Positions 50,078-58,590 of a stretch of DNA of 64,000 bases are shown one piece after another. Numbering within the stretch: the stretch's first letter is position 1; each line of letters begins with the position of its first letter. The DNA comes from G020348185 sp964525045 (GTDB lineage Bacteria > Nitrospirota > Nitrospiria > Nitrospirales > UBA8639). The stretch lies in NCBI GenBank assembly GCA_964525045.1, contig CAZGFD010000009.1:85705-149704 (forward strand). The letters run 5' to 3'. Under the pieces are notes generated by a model. That model did not search any database. It had not been told where the DNA came from and worked only from the letters and a program-made list of their open reading frames with translations. The position numbers and the translations under genes were made by a program.

Positions 50078-51694
50078 TCAAGGTCGGGTTAAGAAGCCAG
50101 GGAGTTGATGGTCCAATTGAAAAAGGGTTACCGGCGCAAGCTCTTTTGAAAGCGAAGAGACCCTCACCGAGCGATGGGAGTCTGGTCGGACCGTATCCAA
50201 CGCCTGGGCAAAATGATAGACACATCCGATTGGGTCGAGACTGGTCCTCAAGGATTCCGGCTGGTCCCAATGAGCGGTCAGGAGAGCCGTTCGAGCAGGA
50301 TTGCGATTGCTGAACATAAAGGAAAGATGGTCGGGATACCAATCGGCACCGCCAGTAGCATAGGAGACGAAAAGTTTGGCCTGGGCTGCTGCACATACGT
50401 CTGCCAGATATTGATTGGTCAGAAATCCGTTCTCGCCGACTTCCAACCATTTTCCGGGGTGAGAAAGGCAGGCATACGCAGCATAACTGCGGACTTCCTT
50501 GAGCTGTTGTTGAGAGGCAAACACGGTGGTGATTGGCCCAAATCGATTCACCAACTCCGTAATGATTCCACTTTTTATGGCGGATTCTCCATCATTCGTA
50601 GGGCCGCTATCCGCATGCACCAGTGTATTGTAAGACCGATCGTTCACCAGGTAGCAATTGCGGGGCAGGGAGAGATCACAGGGGTCTTCGCCATAGAAAG
50701 GCACCGAAACGACCTGGCCACCCTCAAACTTCCATGTATCTCCATGGGCCATTTCTGTGACGTGAGAAAATCCCAGTTCACGCATCAGGGATAGATAATC
50801 ATAATAGACCCCCTGACGATTTTTTCGGCTGGGGACAAATAGAGGCACGTCTTTCGGTAAATGGAGCAGGGTGCGAGGGTCGACATGATCGTCATGATCG
50901 TGGGTCAGAAAAACGGCAGCCGGTCGAGGGAGCAAATTTGCCCAAAGTGAAGGCACGGCTGATTCCGCAAACCACGGCATCAGCCAGGGATCAAACCAGA
51001 AAAATTGGTCTTGCTGGCGGTACATCAGGGCCGCATGACCAAGATGAATCATATCTTGATCCCGGGTAGTGTTCAGCCAATGTTCCCGCACCGAAGATTG
51101 GGTTGATACGGCCAAGCAGTCATTGGTTTTTAAAACCTCAAAAATTCTACTGAGGTGCTGCGCCATGTCCGGTCCTGAGGCCATGGCAATAGTTCGAATC
51201 TCGGCCATCCGATGGGTACCATTAAGGAATCCAATAAACTTCCCAACGAGGGGCGCCATTGGTCGCTCGAATCCAAAGGGAATCGCATTGCGCGTGACGG
51301 CGTTGAACACGCGCAAGCCCTGATAACTCATGGCTGCGGTCGCTCGGGGATCCCGAGGGAAACTCCAATGAAAAGAACCATCGGCCTGCCTTCCACACCG
51401 AATGTGGTTTTTCAAGTTTGGGCGTGTCTCAACAACTTCCGCATAGGCGTCTTCCAGCTTCCTGGGAAGGGCAGGATCATCTAACGGCGCTCGGCGGGCG
51501 ACAATATCACTGATCACCGTCTCGATGGAGCTGAGTAGGGTCCCGTGAACCTGATCCAGGCTGGCGACAACCGCTGGATCGACCCCGCCCAAAAAAGGAA
51601 AGGGGCCCGGAGGTTCCGAACTCTCAAACTGAACCCAAACCCAAGGGTTCAAGCCGATAAATTGGTCGGCGGAAAAGGAATTCCAAATACTCAT
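50078..51694 (-). CDS. Metallo-beta-lactamase protein with an N-terminal winged-helix/PqqD-like region, 538 aa
   Basis: The C-terminal 300 residues are an MBL hydrolase of the UlaG-like kind (VFLTHDHDDHVDPRTLL near 270, VHADSGPTNDGE near 360). Residues about 135-205 resemble a small winged-helix or PqqD-like fold (IGFLNGTHRMAEI, then HLSRIFEVLKTNDCL). The first 130 residues are unassigned. PqqD-like modules recognise peptide substrates in RiPP pathways, but no peptide precursor or radical-SAM gene lies nearby. The protein could act on a small lactone or phospho-ester. The relation of the N-terminal part to PqqD is a guess from pattern only. Confidence 0.75.
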   Translation of the reverse strand: MSIWNSFSADQFIGLNPWVWVQFESSEPPGPFPFLGGVDPAVVASLDQVHGTLLSSIETVISDIVARRAPLDDPALPRKLEDAYAEVVETRPNLKNHIRCGRQADGSFHWSFPRDPRATAAMSYQGLRVFNAVTRNAIPFGFERPMAPLVGKFIGFLNGTHRMAEIRTIAMASGPDMAQHLSRIFEVLKTNDCLAVSTQSSVREHWLNTTRDQDMIHLGHAALMYRQQDQFFWFDPWLMPWFAESAVPSLWANLLPRPAAVFLTHDHDDHVDPRTLLHLPKDVPLFVPSRKNRQGVYYDYLSLMRELGFSHVTEMAHGDTWKFEGGQVVSVPFYGEDPCDLSLPRNCYLVNDRSYNTLVHADSGPTNDGESAIKSGIITELVNRFGPITTVFASQQQLKEVRSYAAYACLSHPGKWLEVGENGFLTNQYLADVCAAAQAKLFVSYATGGADWYPDHLSFMFSNRNPARTALLTAHWDQPESLRTSLDPIGCVYHFAQALDTVRPDSHRSVRVSSLSKELAPVTLFQLDHQLPGFLTRP

Positions 51695-51729
51695 GAGTCG
51701 ATTGAATCGAATGGTGTCAAGGCCGTTCC

Positions 51730-52131
51730 TTACCTCTTGGCCTCGGCGACATTTGGTTCGTATAACACCTGAATGACATTCTCATCCGGGTCAGCTAAAT
51801 AAAAGGAGTAACTTCCATCCCGGTGTTGTTTAGGAGGTTTCACAATCGTCACCCCTTCTTTTTGAACTTGTTGAAACACTTCATTGACCCTTCCGGGAGA
51901 TTCCATCAAGAATCCAAAATGATCCATAAATTGTCCCTGCCGTGGTTGATAGGCGGAGAGTTCCTCAACAGGAATTTGATGCAGGGCCAAATTGTCGGTC
52001 CCTGAACTCAAATAAATATTTTCGGGATCTGGTTTCCAGACGACCTGCATCCCAAAGAAACGTTCATAAAAAGAATGGGATTTGGAGATATCGATAACTC
52101 TAAGTGCTAAATGTCTGAGCCCGCAGGTCAT
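51730..52131 (-). CDS. VOC-family (glyoxalase/bleomycin-resistance fold) protein
   Basis: A single-domain VOC protein of 133 aa starting at MTCGLRHLALRVIDISKSHSF; the frame stays open 16 codons upstream. Putative metal-binding positions are His (RHLALRV), His (LALHQIP), His/Glu (FMDHFGFL) and Glu (DENVIQVLYE) near the end. These folds include glyoxalase I, dioxygenases and resistance proteins; substrate cannot be inferred. It begins 35 bp upstream of the MBL gene start and may be in the same transcript. Confidence 0.83.
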   Translation of the reverse strand: MTCGLRHLALRVIDISKSHSFYERFFGMQVVWKPDPENIYLSSGTDNLALHQIPVEELSAYQPRQGQFMDHFGFLMESPGRVNEVFQQVQKEGVTIVKPPKQHRDGSYSFYLADPDENVIQVLYEPNVAEAKR

Positions 52132-52463
52132 GAGCAACTGTCGGATTGGCGTCAGTGTTAGACCGAACTGCCTATTCAAGTTAAATAATTTGATTAGCTG
52201 CTAATATGGGGGGTTGCACGCGTCTCGGGGGGCGAAACTCATGAAATCCCTCAAAGACAGAAGTCCATTCAATTTCGCATCATAGCGAGACGAATGACAT
52301 GGAGCAACCCTTGGCTACCTCCTCTATCAATCAGGCGGGCCGGGATCTGTTGACATTCAATTGTGCAGAGCCCTTTATGGTATGCTTCCATAGAATTCTT
52401 TTTTCTAATTTTTCGGGAGGTAGTAATTAATTGTCAGTGTATGGAACATATCAGGAGGGGCAG

Positions 52464-53330
52464 ATGCAGGATATGGGCATGACCAAAGAAGTACCTTGTA
52501 GGATGAAATGGTTCGTTTGGATAATCTCTTTTACCATACCCCTCATTTTCCTAGCCTTTGCCATAGGTGCTGAGTCGGAATCCAAGGAATATATCGGAAA
52601 AGATGGTGCCCCCATGGTATTGGTTCCGGAAGGGGCGTTCCCAATGGGAGTGCCCAAGGCGGCCCGGGATGGGGGTGTTGATGAGCGACCCAATCACGAC
52701 GTCTTTGTGGATACCTTTTTTATCGATAAATACGAAGTGACCAACGGTCGGTACCTGCAATTCATCACCGATACCGGGCATCGAACGCCTCAGCATCCGA
52801 CCGACTCCAAGAAAGGGTTGTGGAAGGGGAACACAATGCCGGAGTCCATTGTGGACCTTCCGGTGATCAATGTCGACTGGTACGATGCAGAATCCTATTG
52901 CCAGTGGGCGGGTAAACGGCTACCGACCGAAGCCGAGTGGGAAAAAGCTGCAAAAGGTCCCAATGATTGGCGATTCCCGTGGGGTAACGTGGAACCCACC
53001 GATCGCCATCTCAACTATAACCAGGTGTGGCATGGTGAGGCCACCCTGGTTCCCGTTGGGATATACGAAGCGGGAAAAAGTCCCTACGGCGCCTATGATA
53101 TGGCGGGAAATGTCTGGGAGTGGGTCGCGGACTGGTACGACCCCAATTATTACTCTAAAAGCCCAGCCAAAAACCCCAAAGGACCTGAAACAGGAACTCA
53201 TAAGGTGCTCAGAAGTTCAGGCTGGCAGGTTGAAACCCCGCAAGTCAGAATTTTTACGCGTATCAAAATGGATCCCCTGAGTCGGAACCACTCCACGGGA
53301 TTTCGATGTGCCAGGGATGGTGCAGAATAG
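52464..53330 (+). CDS. SUMF1/formylglycine-generating-enzyme-like exported protein lacking the active cysteines
   Basis: Start fixed at ATG 52464 by a strong AGGAGGGG site 3-10 nt upstream; a TTG at 52431 with GGGAGG further away is the alternative. A membrane signal (about residues 15-35) precedes one SUMF1 domain: MVLVPEGAFPMGV, FIDKYEVTNGRYLQF, WAGKRLPTEAEWEKAA, YDMAGNVWEWVADWYDP and STGFRCARD. True FGEs have a Cys pair in the RGGSW region. Here that region reads RSSGWQVETPQV, so formylglycine formation is unlikely. The next gene is hemD. Confidence 0.87.
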   Translation: MQDMGMTKEVPCRMKWFVWIISFTIPLIFLAFAIGAESESKEYIGKDGAPMVLVPEGAFPMGVPKAARDGGVDERPNHDVFVDTFFIDKYEVTNGRYLQFITDTGHRTPQHPTDSKKGLWKGNTMPESIVDLPVINVDWYDAESYCQWAGKRLPTEAEWEKAAKGPNDWRFPWGNVEPTDRHLNYNQVWHGEATLVPVGIYEAGKSPYGAYDMAGNVWEWVADWYDPNYYSKSPAKNPKGPETGTHKVLRSSGWQVETPQVRIFTRIKMDPLSRNHSTGFRCARDGAE

Positions 53331-53350
53331 GGCGAAAACGCTTACTCTCT

Positions 53351-54205
53351 ATGACGGAACGTAAAGATTTCTCCGGCCTGACTGTCGCGGCGTTTGAAAG
53401 TCGGATGGCGCAGGAAATGGGACGATTAATTGAGCGCTTCGGCGGTAAACCGTACGTGGCGCCCGCTATGCGGGAAATTCCACTTGAGGAAAACCCTCAA
53501 GCGCTGAGATTTGGTGATCAACTGGTGGCGGGGCATTTCAATATGGTGGTATTGCTCACTGGAGTTGGAACAAGAAGTCTCATTGACGTGCTGCAAACGA
53601 GGTTCTCGCTCAATTCCCTAAAAAAGGCCCTCGGAGATACGGTGCTGGTTGCTCGCGGGCCGAAGCCCGTTGTTGCTTTAAAAGATTTGGGACTAAGGGC
53701 CCATGTAGAAGTTCCTGAACCCAATACATGGCGAGATCTGGTTAGGGCCATTGACGATTTCAAACCGGAAGGAATACGGGGCCTGCGAGTCGCAGTCCAG
53801 GAATATGGTGTCTCGAATCCAGATCTCTTAGAGGCTCTAACCCATCGCGGAGGTCTGGTGACTCCCGTGCCGGTGTATCGTTGGGCACTTCCCCAAGATA
53901 CGGGTCCGCTTGAACACACCATTAATAGCATTCTGGCGGGAAAAGTTGACGTGGTGCTCATTACCAATGCGGTCCAGGTAGATCATATCGTGAAGCTTCT
54001 GGAACAACATCAGCGGATCGAGTTATTTAAACAGAGTCTTGACAAAATGGTCATCGCCTCTATTGGACAAATTGCCAGTGAAAGGCTCCGGCGACATGGA
54101 TTTCCTGTCGATCTCGAACCGTCTCACTCCAAGATGGGCATTCTGGTAAAGGAAACGAGTGAGCGGGCACTGGACCTCATAAAGCAAAAACGCTCGAACT
54201 CCTAA
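53351..54205 (+). CDS. hemD: Uroporphyrinogen-III synthase
   Basis: HemD closes and inverts ring D of hydroxymethylbilane to make uroporphyrinogen III, the precursor of heme. The start at 53351 (MTERKDFSGL) follows the end of the SUMF1 gene. The protein is 284 aa with two alternating domains; typical patches are VVLLTGVGTRSLIDVL, RGPKPVVALKDLGLRAHVEVPEP (split), and IASIGQIASERL near the end. It has no fused methyltransferase. Heme demand fits the many cytochromes in the window. No other hem genes are near. Confidence 0.88.
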   Translation: MTERKDFSGLTVAAFESRMAQEMGRLIERFGGKPYVAPAMREIPLEENPQALRFGDQLVAGHFNMVVLLTGVGTRSLIDVLQTRFSLNSLKKALGDTVLVARGPKPVVALKDLGLRAHVEVPEPNTWRDLVRAIDDFKPEGIRGLRVAVQEYGVSNPDLLEALTHRGGLVTPVPVYRWALPQDTGPLEHTINSILAGKVDVVLITNAVQVDHIVKLLEQHQRIELFKQSLDKMVIASIGQIASERLRRHGFPVDLEPSHSKMGILVKETSERALDLIKQKRSNS

Positions 54206-54214
54206 CCCTCCAAT

Positions 54215-55846
54215 GTGATTCGCGCATCAGTGACCCACGTAGAACCACTCGAATCCTCCACCAAGCTGCTTCAGGCTCTCCAGAATCCATCCATTTATGA
54301 CCATCCGGTCCAAGAATTTCAAATAATCGAAACACATATTTCTTGGGTGTTATTGACCGGACCCATTGCCTACAAGATTAAAAAACCGGTCAACCTTGGT
54401 TTTGTGGATTTTTCGACCCTGGAGCGGCGCCGGTATTTCTGTGGCGAAGAACTTCGACTGAATCGTCGACTTGCGCCTGATGTCTACTTGGATGTGGTAG
54501 CCATAACGGGGAATCGGGAAACCCCTGAGATTGGGGGGAGGACTCAGGCGATTGAATATGCTGTAAAAATGAAACAATTTCCTCAGCAGAATCTGTTGAC
54601 TCACCTCTTGCACCATGGGCGACTCCACGCCGACCATATTGACGATTTGGCCACGCGAATCGCGGACTTTCATGCCGCCATCCGGGTAGCTGGCCCGGAC
54701 ATCTCTTCTGGGTTCCCTGATGCACTGAAGAAACCTGTTCTTGCCAATTTTCAATACCTCCCTACCGTGGCTTCCTCCTCACTCGGAGACGAACGAATTG
54801 AGGCTCTTCGACAATGGACGGAACGGGAGCATGATCGCCATACTGAAATTTTTATAAAACGAAGATCAGAAGGATTCATTCGTGAATGTCATGGAGACCT
54901 TCATCTTGGCAATATGGCCCTAATCAATGACCGTGTCGTCATTTTCGATTGTATTGAGTTTAACGATACGTTTCGATGGATTGATGTCATGAGCGAGCTG
55001 GCGTTCATCGTAATGGATTTGATCGATCGCGGGCGTCCTGATTATGCCTATCGACTGTTAAACAAATATCTCGAATATACGGGGGATTATCAAGGTCTCG
55101 CGGTGTATTACTATTACCTCACGTACCGTGCCATGGTTCGGGCCAAAGTAGCGGGAATCCGTCTGGAGCAGGAAGAGAAGGGAGGGCCAGAAAGCCGAAG
55201 CACAGAGAATGAGTTAAAAGGGTATTTGGAATTGGCCGAGCGGCTTTCTCAGCCAACTCAGCCTTCCCTGATTCTCATGCATGGACTTTCAGGCTCGGGA
55301 AAAACTACGATCGCTCAATGGTTGCTAGAGACCCTGGGCGCGATTCGTATTCGATCGGATATTGAGAGAAAACGCTTGTTTGGTCTTTCGCCTGACGCAC
55401 GCAGCGAGCAGGTCAGCGATTATTCAATTTATGGGAGTGAGGCGACTGAGAGGACGTATCAATTATTAAAGGACTTGGCTGAGGAAATTCTGGAGGCGGG
55501 GTGTGTGGTCATCGTGGATGCCGCCTTCCTCATGGCCACTCAGCGTCAACAATTCCAACGTCTGGCGGAAAGAAAACAGGTGTCCTTTCTCATTGTGGAT
55601 GTCGTGTCTTCGAAATCAACCATGGAAGAACGAGTGCGGAACCGGGCAGAGAGCCAATTGGATGCATCCGAAGCCACGGTCGCCGTCCTTGAAGACCAAA
55701 TTCGGAATCAGCAACCCTTTGGGGCTGAAGAACAATCGTTTGTGATTTGCATTCGAAATGATGAAACGTTTCATCCTCTCACTTTAAAGGAAGAACTGAA
55801 AAAAAAAGGGTTTCAAGTTTCCGTTTTCAAGGAAGAGAACGACTAA
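54215..55846 (+). CDS. Aminoglycoside-phosphotransferase-like/P-loop kinase fusion protein
   Basis: A 543-aa protein with two kinase-like parts. The N-terminal half is a choline/aminoglycoside phosphotransferase fold: Brenner-type ECHGDLHLGNM near residue 227 and VIFDCIEFND near 244. The C-terminal half (about 350-540) is a P-loop kinase with LMHGLSGSGKTT at about 353, resembling gluconate or adenylylsulfate-type small kinases. Such bifunctional COG2187/COG0645 proteins are widespread and their substrate is unknown. The start is GTG 54215, 9 bp after hemD. Confidence 0.87.
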   Translation: MIRASVTHVEPLESSTKLLQALQNPSIYDHPVQEFQIIETHISWVLLTGPIAYKIKKPVNLGFVDFSTLERRRYFCGEELRLNRRLAPDVYLDVVAITGNRETPEIGGRTQAIEYAVKMKQFPQQNLLTHLLHHGRLHADHIDDLATRIADFHAAIRVAGPDISSGFPDALKKPVLANFQYLPTVASSSLGDERIEALRQWTEREHDRHTEIFIKRRSEGFIRECHGDLHLGNMALINDRVVIFDCIEFNDTFRWIDVMSELAFIVMDLIDRGRPDYAYRLLNKYLEYTGDYQGLAVYYYYLTYRAMVRAKVAGIRLEQEEKGGPESRSTENELKGYLELAERLSQPTQPSLILMHGLSGSGKTTIAQWLLETLGAIRIRSDIERKRLFGLSPDARSEQVSDYSIYGSEATERTYQLLKDLAEEILEAGCVVIVDAAFLMATQRQQFQRLAERKQVSFLIVDVVSSKSTMEERVRNRAESQLDASEATVAVLEDQIRNQQPFGAEEQSFVICIRNDETFHPLTLKEELKKKGFQVSVFKEEND

Positions 55847-55861
55847 AATGTCGGCATGAGG

Positions 55862-56347
55862 TCACGATGGATTGTTTTCACGGAGAATGCAAAGAAAAAA
55901 TGGAATGAGGCGCTTGGTGTGTTTTTGATAGTCTTGATATTCTCCGAAGTGTTGTCCTAACAATTTTTCCTCGTACATCAATTTGACCCAAAGATCACCT
56001 ACAAGGAGAATCCACATCATCAACCGCTCCATCGAGTAGGCATCTAAAATAAGTGCAAGGGTCATGAGCAACAATGCGCTGTACATCGGGTGCCGTATGT
56101 AGCGATAAGGCCCATGTCTGATCAAGCGACTTCCTGCACGAATGTCCGGGAGGACATTGAGATTTCGAATGGTCATCGTCACGAGTGCCCATACCCCCAA
56201 AGCGACGCCCAGTAATTCCAATCCAAAGTAAATCCCACTCGAAGCCAACACCGGGCCAGTGATCACGATCCCTCCCAGGCAAAGGAGCTGGATCATCACA
56301 AGCAGATAAGACCGGAATGAGGGTCTGGTTGATATAGGCAATCTCAT
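55862..56347 (-). CDS. Isoprenylcysteine carboxyl methyltransferase-like (ICMT/PEMT) membrane protein
   Basis: A 161-aa membrane protein with four spans. It carries the ICMT/PEMT core: SRLIRHGPYRYIRHPMYSALLLM (split at about 83-105) and YEEKLLGQHFGEYQDYQKHTKRLIPF (split at about 128-153), where the RHP and E-E residues bind S-adenosylmethionine and substrate. Bacterial members methylate varied lipids or proteins, mostly unidentified. It is divergent from the metallopeptidase gene. Confidence 0.85.
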   Translation of the reverse strand: MRLPISTRPSFRSYLLVMIQLLCLGGIVITGPVLASSGIYFGLELLGVALGVWALVTMTIRNLNVLPDIRAGSRLIRHGPYRYIRHPMYSALLLMTLALILDAYSMERLMMWILLVGDLWVKLMYEEKLLGQHFGEYQDYQKHTKRLIPFFLCILRENNPS

Positions 56348-56433
56348 TGATATTTCATGTAGGATGGATCCGCAAGATTTCTACTCCATTTCTTTTCAGT
56401 GTATCAAGGAGTAATAACCCCAGGCTTGGTTTC

Positions 56434-57315
56434 ATGCGAATTGGCATTTATGGGCTAACCAGCCTTTTCTTCCTTTTTTCTGTCTCGGTTGTTCACCCAT
56501 TTGAAAATCCTACTCTCAAATTTGAAGCTCCTGATTCTCTTCAGGCGACTGTCACTCGGCTGGAAAGAATTGATCAATCCCGTTTTCGAGAAATTTTGAG
56601 TCTGGTAGGTCTCTCCCGTCCCGGTGATCCGATTCGAGTGGTGGTGGCTTCCGAACAATCCGAATGGGCGCACCATGCTCCGATCTGGGCCTCAGGGTAT
56701 GCTATTCCGAGTCGGGGAATGATCGTCATTCTTCCTCACCGGGTTGTTGCCTATCCGTATGACTCGCTTGAAAATGTGCTATTTCACGAAGTTGCCCATA
56801 TCTTCAACGCCCGGGCTGCAAAAGGGCAAATCATTCCAAGATGGTTTGACGAAGGCTTGGCGATGGTGTCGGCCCGGGTCTGGGATTTCGAAGATGGTGC
56901 TCGGCTGACCTGGGCCATCGTCATGGGAAATCCCGTCTCCCTTGAAACCCTCGACGCCCTTTTTCGTGAGGATCCGGGATCCGCCCAAAAAGCCTATGTC
57001 CTGTCCCATGCTCTCGTTCGATTTTTTATTCACGAATTCGGTCGGGACTGGCCCCGGAAAATGTTTACCTTCATCTCCCAGGGCATTTCTTTTCAGGAAG
57101 CATTTTCCCGAGCAACATTCAAATCGCTTCATCAAGCCGAAGCGGCCTTTTGGGCCCATCAAACGGTTTGGACCAGATGGGCGCCGGCTGTTACCAGCAC
57201 CATTGCCTTGTGGGTAGGAATCCTAGGATTGGCGTTGTATGTATTCAGGAAACAGCGACAACGTGCCAAGGCCCTAAAAAGACAATGGCAAGAAGAAGAC
57301 GATTTCGATTTGTAA
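56434..57315 (+). CDS. Exported peptidase-MA-like gluzincin metallopeptidase
   Basis: Start taken at MRIGIYGLTSLFF (56434), which opens a signal peptide. The 293-aa protein has the zincin motif LFHEVAHIFNARAAKG near 120 and WFDEGLAMVSARVWD near 144, where the downstream Glu is the third zinc ligand. A C-terminal membrane helix (about 255-275) is followed by a basic and then acidic tail. The protein is thus anchored in the inner membrane with its catalytic domain outside. The substrate is unknown. Confidence 0.83.
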   Translation: MRIGIYGLTSLFFLFSVSVVHPFENPTLKFEAPDSLQATVTRLERIDQSRFREILSLVGLSRPGDPIRVVVASEQSEWAHHAPIWASGYAIPSRGMIVILPHRVVAYPYDSLENVLFHEVAHIFNARAAKGQIIPRWFDEGLAMVSARVWDFEDGARLTWAIVMGNPVSLETLDALFREDPGSAQKAYVLSHALVRFFIHEFGRDWPRKMFTFISQGISFQEAFSRATFKSLHQAEAAFWAHQTVWTRWAPAVTSTIALWVGILGLALYVFRKQRQRAKALKRQWQEEDDFDL

Positions 57316-57789
57316 ATTCTCAAAGGACGCGTCGTGCAGTTTTGAATTCTGAAAAGCCATACGTGTCCCATATCCGAATTTCAATGTTCGACATCTCGCG
57401 TTCAAAGATTTTTCAAGAAAAAATCCTGTCTGACAACGTAAAATCTGAAACAGGAAACATGAAACCCTCGTGAGGTCGAATCTGAGGTCGAGTAAAAAAA
57501 ATTAATTGGAGATGGAAACAAGGAAATTTTTCTAGTAATATGTGTTGGAAACATGTAGTATGTGAGAAACAACATTGTCAAAAACTTTTCTCTAACACGC
57601 CAAGTTAAACTCACCATTCATAATCGATCTTGTTTTTATTTCATCTTTACAAGAACCGAATCGAAAAGAGTACGCATGGTACGCGTGCGGCATTGGATGA
57701 CATGGGTGAGTTTAACCCGCCCGATCAAGGAGTGCGGGCACTAGCCAGCGGCCTCAGGGTCGCGGAAATTTAGAAAGGGGGTGAGTACA
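57316..57789. other. Gap upstream of the H1-like gene, with repeats
   Basis: It holds GAAAC-family repeat words (57440-57475) and a long-range perfect 12-bp inverted repeat, GTTAAACTCACC (57604-57615) and GGTGAGTTTAAC (57705-57716), 89 bp apart. No protein-coding gene was recognised. The leader of the H1-like gene must lie in the right half. Confidence 0.5.
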
Positions 57790-57948
57790 TTGGCGACAAA
57801 GAAAAAGGCTCCGGCCAAGAAAAAGACAGCGGCCAAGAAAAAGCCGGCAGCCAAGAAAAAAGTAGCCAAGAAACCAGCAGCCAAGAAAACGGCGGCTAAA
57901 AAGAAACCAGCAGCGAAAAAGAAGACTACGACTAAGAAAAAGAAGTAG
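57790..57948 (+). CDS. Lysine/alanine-rich histone-H1-like (KPAAK repeat) peptide, 52 aa
   Basis: Start taken at TTG 57790 because AGAAAGGGGG lies 8 nt upstream; a GTG at 57781, in frame, overlaps that ribosome site. The sequence is almost only Lys, Ala, Pro and Thr, arranged in AAKKKPAAKKK-like units. Such proteins (H1-like, AlgP/Hc1-type tails) bind DNA or RNA and may act in chromosome compaction. It is followed at once by a perfect terminator, so the gene appears to be a well-expressed independent unit. The gene is easily missed because of its length and TTG start. Confidence 0.85.
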   Translation: MATKKKAPAKKKTAAKKKPAAKKKVAKKPAAKKTAAKKKPAAKKKTTTKKKK

Positions 57949-57972
57949 TCCTTCTTTAGTCGACTGGTATAG

Positions 57973-58010
57973 CGTCGGGTGGAGGGTGTCCTCCACCCGA
58001 CGTTTTTTTT
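57973..58010 (+). terminator. Rho-independent terminator of the H1-like gene
   Basis: CGTCGGGTGGAGG (57973-57985) pairs with CCTCCACCCGACG (57990-58002) without mismatch around a 4-nt loop, followed by eight T's. It starts 24 nt after the stop codon. Confidence 0.97.
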
Positions 58011-58124
58011 GACCAACGGAACTTCAATGTTCAAAAATGGTAGCCCCAGCATCTTATCACACCCCTGCCAGAGGGCATGGTGTTGAAACTGTGTCATGGG
58101 ATTACCCACGGAGTCCTGTCGAGC

Positions 58125-58142
58125 CAATTGGCATGCCAATTG
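58125..58142. promoter_or_regulatory. Perfect 18-bp palindrome upstream of the SMR efflux gene
   Basis: CAATTGGCATGCCAATTG is fully self-complementary, 88 bp before the efflux-gene ATG. Such a symmetric site could be an operator for a dimeric repressor. No regulator gene is adjacent. Confidence 0.4.
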
Positions 58143-58229
58143 TTGTGCTGGAAGGCCCTATGAAATGGCACGACTGGCAACCTTGAAAGAGATACACTGA
58201 ACGCTTAGGTCACGAAGGAGGAGGTGTCC

Positions 58230-58550
58230 ATGTCTTGGGTATTGTTGTTCATTGCAGGAGGTTTTGAAATTGTCTGGGCAATCGGCTTGAAATACACGGA
58301 GGGGTTCACGCGGTTGTGGCCCAGCGTGGGAACCCTTGTCGCAATGGGCGTCAGTTTTCTGTTTCTTTCTTATGCCCTCAAAGTGATTCCCATTGGTACG
58401 GCGTATGCGGTCTGGACAGGAATTGGGGCCGTGGGGGTGGCGGTTCTGGGGATGATCCTGTTTGGGGAATCGCGAGATGCGTTTCGGCTGTTGTGTATTC
58501 TGGCTATTGTCGGAGGAATCGCAGGGTTGAAGTATTCGTCGAGTTCATGA
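58230..58550 (+). CDS. SMR-family efflux protein, SugE/Gdx-like
   Basis: A 106-aa four-helix membrane protein of the small multidrug resistance family with the conserved Glu in LLFIAGGFEIVWAIGLK (about residue 13) and the KVIPIGTAYAVWTGIGAVG stretch near 55-73. The WAIGLKYTEGFTRLWPS phrase is closer to SugE/Gdx (guanidinium exporters) than to EmrE, but substrate type cannot be settled by eye. Start chosen at ATG 58230 after GGAGG. I found no guanidine riboswitch in the leader. Confidence 0.88.
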   Translation: MSWVLLFIAGGFEIVWAIGLKYTEGFTRLWPSVGTLVAMGVSFLFLSYALKVIPIGTAYAVWTGIGAVGVAVLGMILFGESRDAFRLLCILAIVGGIAGLKYSSSS

Positions 58551-58590
58551 ACATCCATTGAGCTGTTCTCCACTATCATCCCATTGAAAA

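Noticed and set aside
57741..58139. 132-codon ORF rich in Phe and Ala on the minus strand
   Set aside because: It is the antisense of the lysine-rich H1-like gene and its terminator; composition is explained by that overlap.
58160..58185. TGGCACGACTGGCAAC, sigma-54-like, upstream of the SMR gene
   Set aside because: The GC is 2 bp too close to the GG, so the essential 10-bp spacing is not met.
58011..58229. Guanidine riboswitch before the SugE/Gdx-like gene
   Set aside because: None of the conserved guanidine-I, -II or -III sequence features could be found in the leader.
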